From: Myxococcales bacterium
GTDB taxonomy: Bacteria; Myxococcota_A; Bradymonadia; Bradymonadales; GCA-2716585
Direction of reading: 5' to 3'
NCBI GenBank assembly: GCA_002716585.1
Contig: PBBL01000013.1
Location: forward strand, 33,731 to 97,730
DNA length: 64,000 nt
Each line of letters opens with the position of its first letter. Within the stretch, counting starts at the first letter, position 1. The notes beneath the pieces were generated by a model. The model searched no databases, was not told the origin of the DNA, and saw only the letters and a list, made by a program, of their open reading frames with translations. The translations under genes were made by a program, and so were the position numbers. Positions 57,358 through 64,000 of the stretch are shown here, in pieces.

Positions 57358-58876
57358 GCCAGAACTCAGGCAACAGCAGCACCAGGAGTGAATAGAACTC
57401 CAAGCGCCCCAGGATCATGCAGAAACTCAAGACCACCTTGCCACTGGTGGGGATGAAGGCAAAGTTCTCCACCGAGCCGACCCGCTCCAGGCCGGGGCCG
57501 ATGTTGAAGAGGGTCGCCGCGACGCTGGTCGTCGCGGTCACGACGTCGAGCCCCAGGAACGTCATGTAGAGGCTCGCGCCGATGAACGTGAACATGCCGA
57601 GCGCGAAGAAGACCAGGATGTCGTTGACCACGTCCCGGCTCACGGTGCGCCCGCTGACCTTGACGAGCTGCACCGCGGCGGGGCGGAACACCTCGTGGAG
57701 CCTCAGTCGGATCGCCTTGAAGATCACCACGAAGCGGAACACCTTCATCCCGCCCGCGGTCGATCCGGCCATGCCGCCGATGAACATCAGCGACACCATC
57801 GTCAGGCGCGACAGCGGCGGCCAGACGTCGAAGTTGTCGGTCCCGAAGCCGGTCGTGGTCACCACCCCGACCACCTGGAAGACCGCGTAGCGCAGGCTCC
57901 CCAGGAGGCTCTCGTGCTTGAGCAGCTCGGCGCTGCCCGGGGGGCCGGTGTGCCAGATGTTGATCGTGATGATCGCCGTCGCCACGAGCACCACCGCCGT
58001 GTACACCCACAGCTCCAGGTCGCGGAGCGCCTTCTTGCCCGAGCCGCGCAGGATCGCGTAGTAGAGCCCGAAGTTGACCCCGGCCAGGAACATGAAGAGC
58101 GTGATCACGACGTCCACCGCCACCGACTCAAAGCCCGCCACCGAGGCGTTCAGGGTCGAGAAGCCGCCGGTGGCCATGGTGGCGAAGGCGTGGATGATGG
58201 CGTTGTGCAGGTCCATGACCGCGTTCGGCGAGAGCCCGCGGGTGACGACGTCCGCCTCGTTGGGGCCGAGCGCGTAGAGCAGCGCCGCGAGCACCGCGGT
58301 GAACCCGGCGTAGATGCGCCACAGCGCCCAGCTCGTCTCGCGGATCTTGGGCTTGAGCCCTTCGGTGATCGGGCCAGGCACCTCGGTCTTGAACAGGTGC
58401 TTGCCGCCCACCCCGAGGTGGGGGAAGATCGCCACGAAGAGGACGATGATCCCCATCCCGCCGAGCCAGTGGGTCATGCCGCGCCACCAGTGGAGGGCGT
58501 TGGAGAGCCCCTCGATCTCGGTGAGGACGGTCGAGCCGGTGGTGGTGAAGCCGCTGATCGCCTCGAAGTAGGCGTCGGCCGGGTTGATGAAGGCGCGGTC
58601 GAGCATGTAGGGCAGCCCGCCGAAGACCCCGAGCAGCAGCCAGGAGACCGCGACGACGAGCAGCGCCTCACGGCGCTGGATCGTCTCCTGGGCCTTGCGC
58701 CCGACGTACCAGCCGCCGAGGCCGAAGCTGAAGGTGATGGCGACCGAGGCGCAGAAGGCGATGACGGTCCAGGTCGAGTCTCCGTTGACGAACGCCCAGA
58801 TCAGAGAGGTGGACATCGCTCCTGCGAGGACCATCAACATGTAGCCCAAAGTTCGGCTGATCTGGCGGTAGTTCAT
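57350..58876 (-). CDS. trkH: TrkH potassium uptake protein
   Basis: 508 residues, ten or more membrane helices arranged as repeated M1-P-M2 units: AISGFTTTGSTV, THWLGGMGIIVLFVAIFP, TMATGGFSTLN and VVGVVTTTGFGTDNFD, MFIGGMAGSTAGGMKVFR are the selectivity-loop segments. The protein is the potassium-translocating subunit at the inner membrane, gated by TrkA. The stop (TAG) lies inside the start of the antiporter-ATPase gene (8-base overlap), implying translational coupling; trkA lies 15 bases upstream. Confidence 0.96.
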   Translation of the reverse strand: MNYRQISRTLGYMLMVLAGAMSTSLIWAFVNGDSTWTVIAFCASVAITFSFGLGGWYVGRKAQETIQRREALLVVAVSWLLLGVFGGLPYMLDRAFINPADAYFEAISGFTTTGSTVLTEIEGLSNALHWWRGMTHWLGGMGIIVLFVAIFPHLGVGGKHLFKTEVPGPITEGLKPKIRETSWALWRIYAGFTAVLAALLYALGPNEADVVTRGLSPNAVMDLHNAIIHAFATMATGGFSTLNASVAGFESVAVDVVITLFMFLAGVNFGLYYAILRGSGKKALRDLELWVYTAVVLVATAIITINIWHTGPPGSAELLKHESLLGSLRYAVFQVVGVVTTTGFGTDNFDVWPPLSRLTMVSLMFIGGMAGSTAGGMKVFRFVVIFKAIRLRLHEVFRPAAVQLVKVSGRTVSRDVVNDILVFFALGMFTFIGASLYMTFLGLDVVTATTSVAATLFNIGPGLERVGSVENFAFIPTSGKVVLSFCMILGRLEFYSLLVLLLPEFWRE

Positions 58877-58891
58877 CGTCCGTCGGTGTCA

Positions 58892-60253
58892 TCAGCCCAA
58901 GCGAGTCGGGCGTTGGAAGGCTCGCTCGACGCGAGCGCGGAGGTCTGGTGTCGTGAACACAACGACCCGGTCCCCGCCGTGTATGACGTCGTCCCCCCGA
59001 GGCACGTATGCGCCCTCGCGGCCGAGCACGGCGCAGATGTTGGCTTTTTTGGGGAACTGGGTGTCCTTGATGGGCTTGTCGGTGATGCGCGACCCCGAGA
59101 TGGCCATGAACTCAAGGAACTCGCCGCGGCCATCGAGGACCGGGCGGATGCTCTCCACCCTACCATGGCGGACGTACTTGAGCACCTGGCGCGCGACGGT
59201 CAGGCGAGGCGACAGCGAGGCGTCGACGCCGAGGCGCTCGCAGACGGTGGCGTAGTCGGGCTTGTGCACCAGCGCGATGGCGCGGCGGACGCCGAGGTCC
59301 TTGGCGAGGAGGCTGGCCATGAGGTTGACCTCATCGTGGGCGCTGGCGGCGATGAAGACGTCGGCGCGGTCGATGCGCTCCTCTTCGAGCAGGGTCATGT
59401 TGGTGCCGTCGCCGTTGAGGACGGTCACGTTGTCGCCGAGCAGCTCCACCAGCTCGTAGCACCGCTCGCGATCCTGCTCGACCACCACGACGTGGATCCC
59501 GTCCTCTTCGAGGGTCCTGGCGAGGTACTCGCCGATCTCGGAGCCGCCAACGATGAAGACCTTGTGGATGAAGCGCTTGCGCTCGCGGTTGAAGAGGCCC
59601 TCCACCTTCGGGATCTGCTCGACTCGGCCGACGCAGAGGACCTCATCGCCGGGGAGGAGCTTGTCAGCGCCCGACGGGACGATCAGCTCCCCGTTGCGCT
59701 CGATGGCGGCGATCAGGGTGTTGCTGGGGAGGCTGAGGTCGAAGAGGGGGCGGTTGATGGCGGCGGAGGACTCCCCGACGGGGAGCTGGACCATCTCGAT
59801 GCGGTTGTCGGCGAAGTCCTCGACGGCGACCGCCGCGGAGGTCCGCACCAGCTTGTGGATCTCGATCGCGACGAGCACCTTGGGGTTGATGACCAGATCG
59901 ATGTGCCCGAAGGTGTCGCGGTGCAGGCCGCGCTCATCGTCAAAGTAGACCTCGTTGCTGACCCGCGCGATGGTCTGGGACGCCCCGAGCTGCTTGGCGC
60001 GGATCGCCGAGAGCAGGTTGACCTCGTCGTTGTTCGTCACGGCGATGAACAGGTCGCAGCTGTCCACCCGGGCCTCGCGGAGCGTGGCGATGCTGCCGCC
60101 GTGGCCCTGGAGGATCATGGCGTCGAAGCGCTCCTCGGCGCTGCTGAGCGCGGTCTCGTCCTGGTCGATGATGACGACGTCGTGGGCCTCGTCCAGGAGC
60201 ACCTTGGCGATGTGCTTGCCGACCTCTCCCATGCCGATGATGACGATGTTCAT
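58892..60253 (-). CDS. trkA: TrkA, NAD-binding regulator of potassium uptake
   Basis: 453 residues, soluble. Two RCK halves: N-terminal Rossmann MNIVIIGMGEVGKHIAKVL and DQDETALSSAEERFD, second KVFIVGGSEIGEYLARTL and EQDRERCYEL. Each is followed by a C-terminal subdomain (VLVAIEIHKLVRTSAA, QFPKKANICAVLGREGAYVPRGDDVIHGGDRVVVF). NAD/ATP-binding Gly motifs are intact. It assembles as a ring on TrkH. Located between a CPA2 antiporter gene (56 bases upstream) and trkH (15 bases downstream). Confidence 0.96.
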   Translation of the reverse strand: MNIVIIGMGEVGKHIAKVLLDEAHDVVIIDQDETALSSAEERFDAMILQGHGGSIATLREARVDSCDLFIAVTNNDEVNLLSAIRAKQLGASQTIARVSNEVYFDDERGLHRDTFGHIDLVINPKVLVAIEIHKLVRTSAAVAVEDFADNRIEMVQLPVGESSAAINRPLFDLSLPSNTLIAAIERNGELIVPSGADKLLPGDEVLCVGRVEQIPKVEGLFNRERKRFIHKVFIVGGSEIGEYLARTLEEDGIHVVVVEQDRERCYELVELLGDNVTVLNGDGTNMTLLEEERIDRADVFIAASAHDEVNLMASLLAKDLGVRRAIALVHKPDYATVCERLGVDASLSPRLTVARQVLKYVRHGRVESIRPVLDGRGEFLEFMAISGSRITDKPIKDTQFPKKANICAVLGREGAYVPRGDDVIHGGDRVVVFTTPDLRARVERAFQRPTRLG

Positions 60254-60309
60254 GTAGCTGGCTCACCCTCCTCTCTCGATGGTCCGTCGCCGCGTCGCCT
60301 GTGGCGAGG

Positions 60310-61797
60310 TCAGCTCTCCGAGGGGCGCTCGTAATGCGCGTACATGTCCTCGGGCACGAGCTTGACCGTCGGCTCAAGCTCGTTGGCGTCGATCAACAGG
60401 TTGCGCGTCAGGCGGAACGCCAGCAGCTCGCTGATCAGGATGTTCGCCAGGATGATCGTCGACACCAGGGCCGTCAAGTTGTGCTCCGACAGCGCGACGC
60501 CCTGCTTGAGCATCGCCTTGACCGCTGGCATGTCGGGCTCCATGGCGTAGGCGTAGACCCAGGTGCCGCCGCGCGGCGCGGCGTAGGCCAGCGCGAAGTT
60601 GAGCACCATCGCCACCGACAGCCCGCCCTGGGCGAACAGCCCCGAGCCGAGGCCGCGCAGCCCCGGGGTCGTCGGGTTGTCCACGGCGCGGAACGCCACC
60701 TCGCTGCCCAGCTTCCGCCCGCTCCAGCGCAGCGCGAAGTAGAGCGCCACCAGGCCCAACATCATCCACCACGTGCCTGCGGGCCTCCACGCCACACCGG
60801 CGAAGAAGTAGAGCACGATGTAGAAGGGCTTCTCGATCTGGGTCAGCTTCTCCAGCAGGCGCTCGCTGAACCGGCTCGTGTTGGCCAGCGTCAGCCCCAG
60901 GAAGAAGTTGATGAAGATCGGCGACAGCTTCAGGAAGTAGGCGACCCCCGTCGCGAAGACGATGATCCCCAGGAGCGCCACCAGCAGCTTCTCGCTCTCG
61001 TCGTCGCGGTCGATGAAGAGGCTGAACAGCAGCCCGAACAGCGCCCCGACCGCCACCTCGATCACCAGCCACTCGACCGACGTCAGCTGCCGGAACGACG
61101 ACTGCTCCGGGTGGCCGACCCCGAACAGCACCCCGAAGATCAGGATCCCGAACACCCCGGACAGCTCGGCGGCGTTGATCGCGAACCGCCCGAGCGGCCC
61201 CGACGAGCCGTGGCGCTCGATGGTGTACTCGATCGGTCGGGTCGCCGACACCACGCCGGTCGCGACGATCAGCAGCGTCAGCGGCATCAGCTCCCCGATT
61301 GGGGCGCGCGAGAAGGAGGCCGCCAGCTCGTTGAGCGTCGCCATCGGGTTGTCGAAGAAGGGGGTCGTGGTCGCGAACGCCGCCGAGCCGCTGACGTACC
61401 ACACCATCCCGATCAGCGCCGGGACGCCGAGCATCAGGCCGGTCACCAGGTTGATCAGGATGCTGGCCTGGATCTGGTCGGAGCGGAAGGTCGAGGTGTC
61501 GAACTTGAGGCGGAGCCCCGCGAGCAGCCCGATGCTCCCGATCCCGAGGGTGATCGCCGGGGCCATGGACTGGAGCACGGAGTCGGTGATCAGCTCCACC
61601 GGGGCGTCGGGCGTGTGCCCGGCCCACGTGATGATCTCGTTGTACCCCCCCGCCGCGACCGGCCCCATCATGACGCCCAGGAGCATGTACTCCAGACCGC
61701 CCGCGAGCAGGTAGCGGTTCTTGAGCGTATCCATCAGGAAGTGCGCCGTCAGGTAACCGACGGTCAACACCATGATCAGCAAAAGAATGATACCCAT
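60310..61797 (-). CDS. CPA2-type cation/proton antiporter
   Basis: 495 residues with about 12-13 membrane helices: LAGGLEYMLLGVMMGPVAAG, GSIGLLAGLRLKF, IQASILINLVTGLMLGVPAL, LSPIFINFFLGLTLANTSR and GSGLFAQGGLSVAMVLNFALAYA. It lacks a regulatory C-terminal domain. It belongs to the Na+/H+ or K+/H+ exchanger superfamily; the exchanged ion is unknown. It opens the operon that continues with trkA, trkH, the giant antiporter-ATPase and mscS. The promoter probably lies in the 336-base gap upstream. Confidence 0.85.
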   Translation of the reverse strand: MGIILLLIMVLTVGYLTAHFLMDTLKNRYLLAGGLEYMLLGVMMGPVAAGGYNEIITWAGHTPDAPVELITDSVLQSMAPAITLGIGSIGLLAGLRLKFDTSTFRSDQIQASILINLVTGLMLGVPALIGMVWYVSGSAAFATTTPFFDNPMATLNELAASFSRAPIGELMPLTLLIVATGVVSATRPIEYTIERHGSSGPLGRFAINAAELSGVFGILIFGVLFGVGHPEQSSFRQLTSVEWLVIEVAVGALFGLLFSLFIDRDDESEKLLVALLGIIVFATGVAYFLKLSPIFINFFLGLTLANTSRFSERLLEKLTQIEKPFYIVLYFFAGVAWRPAGTWWMMLGLVALYFALRWSGRKLGSEVAFRAVDNPTTPGLRGLGSGLFAQGGLSVAMVLNFALAYAAPRGGTWVYAYAMEPDMPAVKAMLKQGVALSEHNLTALVSTIILANILISELLAFRLTRNLLIDANELEPTVKLVPEDMYAHYERPSES

Positions 61798-62133
61798 CGT
61801 CCTCGATAGGGCTCCCTACGCCGTCGTGCCAGGGCCTCCTGCGCCTGCGTCTGCTCGACAAGAACAACAACACATCGCCAACATTCCGCCAGCCACGTGG
61901 TTCGTTCACCGCCCCTGCTCAGGGTGAGCGCCTCAAGCGCCGCGCCTGACCTCACGCGTCGCGCCCGGGCAGAGTGCGGTGTGCAGTATGTGTCGTGTTC
62001 TCGCGATTCGGGTAGCGGCTTTGTTGGCGCCCATCCAACGCCGCCGCACCGAGGAGGCATACGTCATGGTGAAGGCACACACCCGATGCGTCAAGCTATA
62101 TCCTATGGAAACCTCGTCCGTGTGGCGACGCGA
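61798..62133. other. intergenic region upstream of the ion-transport operon
   Basis: A 336-base gap between the E2-like gene stop and the antiporter start, both on the minus strand. The stretch is expected to hold the operon promoter: a TTGACG word at about 62085-62090 (minus strand) is followed after 17 bases by only a weak CACCAT. No confident terminator or gene was found. A plus-strand mini-frame at 62066 with GAGGAGG before it is noted among the rejected items. Confidence 0.4.
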
Positions 62134-62991
62134 TCAGCCTTCGCCGTCAGGCTCCGGCGAGCGTTGGAGCCGCTCCGGGTGCTGCACGTACTCCCTGAAC
62201 CGCTCCAGGCTCCTGGCGAGGTAGTAGCCGTCGGCGATGCGCTCATCGACGGAGAACTTGAGGCTGACCGCGTCCCGCGCGACGATCGCGTCCCCCTCCA
62301 TCACCATCGGGACGCGCTTGATCCGCCCGATCGTCGCGAAGATCGGCACCGTCCCGTACTCGAACAGGTGGTGGAACGGGGCGTCCAGGCCGATGCTCCC
62401 CAGGTTGGCGAGCATGGCGCTGGCGTAGAGCGGGTCGTCGCGGGTGAGCGCCGCGGGCAGCAGGTGCAGCTCGTCCAGCGCGCGCTGCGCTCGGACCAGC
62501 GCCCGGATCGCGAAGCGCGGCAGGCGCGTGATCAGCGCCGCCTCCCGGTCGGAGGTGCTCGGCGCGCCGGTGCGGCTCGTGTGAACCGCGCGGACGACGC
62601 GCCGCGCGACCATGTCGAGGGTGTCGTCCGGCTGGAAGGTCACCTTGACCGTGCTGATCGGGGCGTTGTCGGCGAACGCCTTCTTGACGGCGAACGCCAG
62701 CGTGATGTCCCGATGTTGGTGGGCGCGCTGCCCGGCGATGAAGCGGTTGAGCCGCGGGCGCTCCGCCATCGTCCGCACCAGCGCCGTCAGGATCACGTGG
62801 AAGAAGTTGCAGCGGGCCTCGGCCAGCCCGGCGTTGACCTCCTCCAGCCACGCGAGCGTGTCGGTGACGTCGATCACGTCCTCGAAGTAGACCGCGGCCT
62901 CGTTGCGGCCGGGCATGATGAACGGCATGATCTGCCGCAGCGGCGACAGCCTGCTCCCGGCGACGGGGTCTCCGTCTGGGCGGCGAAACAT
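62134..62991 (-). CDS. E2-like acyltransferase (2-oxoacid dehydrogenase/CAT superfamily), active-site His replaced
   Basis: The ATG at 62991 has a strong AGGAGGGA. 285 residues without lipoyl or subunit-binding domains, only the CAT-like core. Segments FFHVILTALVRTMAERPRLNRF, AFAVKKAF, ASAMLANLGSIG and FATIGRIKRVPMVMEGD fit the E2 catalytic domain. The catalytic HxxxDG of E2/CAT is ERIADG here (DERIADGYYLARSLERF), with Glu at the His place. It may be an inactive or altered acyltransferase. It follows the class III aminotransferase by 14 bases and may act with it. Confidence 0.78.
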   Translation of the reverse strand: MFRRPDGDPVAGSRLSPLRQIMPFIMPGRNEAAVYFEDVIDVTDTLAWLEEVNAGLAEARCNFFHVILTALVRTMAERPRLNRFIAGQRAHQHRDITLAFAVKKAFADNAPISTVKVTFQPDDTLDMVARRVVRAVHTSRTGAPSTSDREAALITRLPRFAIRALVRAQRALDELHLLPAALTRDDPLYASAMLANLGSIGLDAPFHHLFEYGTVPIFATIGRIKRVPMVMEGDAIVARDAVSLKFSVDERIADGYYLARSLERFREYVQHPERLQRSPEPDGEG

Positions 62992-63005
62992 AGCTCCCTC
63001 CTGGT

Positions 63006-64000
63006 TCACGCGGGGTCCATCTCGGCGATCGCCTCGTCCAGCGCGCCGAGGCCCGCCTCCAGCTCCTCGGCGGTGACGCACAGCGGCGGCGCCATCACCA
63101 CCATCCGGGTCCTCCCCTTGAGGAACATGTACACGCGCCGCCGCTCCAGCGCCGCCCCCAGGCGGCCCCAGGCGTCGGCGTCGGCCTCGATCTCCAGCGC
63201 CGCCAGCAGCCCGATGCTCCGCGTGCAGCGCACCCGCCCCGGGTGCTTCGCGGCGATGGCGGCCAGGCCGTCGCGCAGCGCGGGCGCCATCGCCGCGGCG
63301 CGCTCGATCAGCCCCTCCTCCTCGTAGACCGCGATCGCCTCCAGCGCCGCGGCCACCCCGAGCGGGTGGGCGTAGTTGGTCAGCCCGCCGTAGAGCGTGT
63401 GCTCGTCGAAGTGGCTGGCCAGCCGCTCGTGGACCAGCACCGCCCCCAGCGCCCCGTAGCCCGCCGTCAGCCCCTTGCCCACCGTGATCAGGTCGGGCGT
63501 CACGTCGAAGTGCTGGAAGCCGAACCACCGCCCGGTTCGCCCGAAGCCGGTCAGCACCTCGTCGGCCACCAGCATCGTGCCGTGCCGATCGCACGCCTCG
63601 CGGACCATTGGCCAATACTCCTCCGGCGGCACCAGGACGCCGTTGGCCCCCGGCACCGGTTCCAGGAAGACTGCGGCCACCGTCCCCGGACCCTCCAGAT
63701 CGAGCACCTGGCCGATGTGCTGGGCGCACTCGCGCTGGCAGGTGTCCAGGGTCTTGCCGAACGGGCAGCGATCGCAGTAGCAGTCCATCGCGTGGACCAC
63801 CCCGGCGATCCCGGGCTCCAGCGGAGGGCGGCGCCAGTCGCCGCTGAGGCTCAGCGCCCCCATGGTGGCGCCGTGGTAGGAGCGGTAGCGGCTGACGAGC
63901 TTGTGCCGCCCCGTCACCATCCGGGCGATCTTCAAGGCGTTCTCGGTCGCCTCCGAGCCGCCCAGGGTGAAGAACACCTTGGTGAACCCCTCCGGGGCCA
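63006..64000 (-). CDS. class III PLP aminotransferase (partial, cut by right edge)
   Basis: The reading frame enters from the right edge (reading [19 protein letters not shown]), so the N-terminus is missing; about 330 residues are visible. Fold-type I hallmarks: [53 protein letters not shown] and the PLP lysine in [19 protein letters not shown] Cys cluster [19 protein letters not shown] (about 63715-63785) is shared with a subfamily of these enzymes. The amino donor and acceptor are unknown; beta-alanine/GABA or omega-amino substrates are possible. The E2-like gene follows after 14 bases. Confidence 0.88.
   Translation of the reverse strand, partial: APEGFTKVFFTLGGSEATENALKIARMVTGRHKLVSRYRSYHGATMGALSLSGDWRRPPLEPGIAGVVHAMDCYCDRCPFGKTLDTCQRECAQHIGQVLDLEGPGTVAAVFLEPVPGANGVLVPPEEYWPMVREACDRHGTMLVADEVLTGFGRTGRWFGFQHFDVTPDLITVGKGLTAGYGALGAVLVHERLASHFDEHTLYGGLTNYAHPLGVAAALEAIAVYEEEGLIERAAAMAPALRDGLAAIAAKHPGRVRCTRSIGLLAALEIEADADAWGRLGAALERRRVYMFLKGRTRMVVMAPPLCVTAEELEAGLGALDEAIAEMDPA

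Noticed and set aside
62066..62224. Mini-gene on the plus strand with a strong GAGGAGG before its ATG
   Set aside because: The 52-residue product is Ser/Arg-rich, mostly antisense to the end of the E2-like gene and shows no family; one ribosome binding site alone is not enough.

Overview
The window is a high-GC bacterial chromosome segment carrying 43 recognisable protein genes, one of them frameshifted and one cut by the right edge. No rRNA, tRNA, CRISPR array or insertion sequence was seen. The gene content points to a predatory or social deltaproteobacterium-like lineage, i.e. Myxococcota in the broad sense (Bradymonadales or Polyangia type). The signs are large Ser/Thr kinases fused to ATPase modules, many lipoproteins with Asp/Thr/Gly-rich linkers, FG-GAP and MopE-type Cys/Asp repeats, a DUF1592/DUF1552 pair, and a C-terminus resembling MYXO-CTERM. 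The taxonomic placement is inference.

Layout. 0.1-7 kb: a DUF1592 c-type cytochrome-like lipoprotein with a carbohydrate-binding insert and its Tat-exported DUF1552 partner, a YegS-like lipid kinase broken by one extra base, and two exported proteins. 7.2-11.4 kb: obg, a Ser/Thr kinase-ATPase and a small membrane protein. 11.4-15 kb: a methyltransferase, a YD-repeat-like lipoprotein, a DUF481 barrel, a GNAT acetyltransferase and a small widespread protein of unknown function. 15-23.5 kb, minus strand: a fused aspartate kinase/diaminopimelate decarboxylase, then PrsW, mnmE, jag, yidC, yidD, rnpA and rpmH, which is the cluster usually found near oriC, although dnaA is not in the window. 23.7-29.2 kb: a propeller lipoprotein and a 13-repeat FG-GAP lipoprotein. 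29.5-32.6 kb: a DegT aminotransferase and a membrane-bound nucleotide-sugar dehydratase (surface glycan synthesis). 32.7-38.4 kb: large exported repeat proteins. 38.4-46.2 kb: a second kinase-ATPase (non-RD), a CBM9-like lipoprotein, an SDR-type reductase and a HisZ-like protein. 46.4-51.3 kb: an extensin-like/M15-type lipoprotein, YitT and a GT39-like glycosyltransferase.

51.4-61.8 kb, minus strand: a compact ion-homeostasis operon in the order CPA2 antiporter, trkA, trkH, a 1676-residue CPA2 antiporter fused to a long helical region and a degenerate P-loop ATPase, and an MscS channel. This is the most unusual system in the window: potassium uptake, proton/cation exchange and osmotic release appear to be co-transcribed with an antiporter that carries its own NTPase-like cytoplasmic machine. 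The right end holds an E2-like acyltransferase and a partial class III aminotransferase with a Cys cluster.
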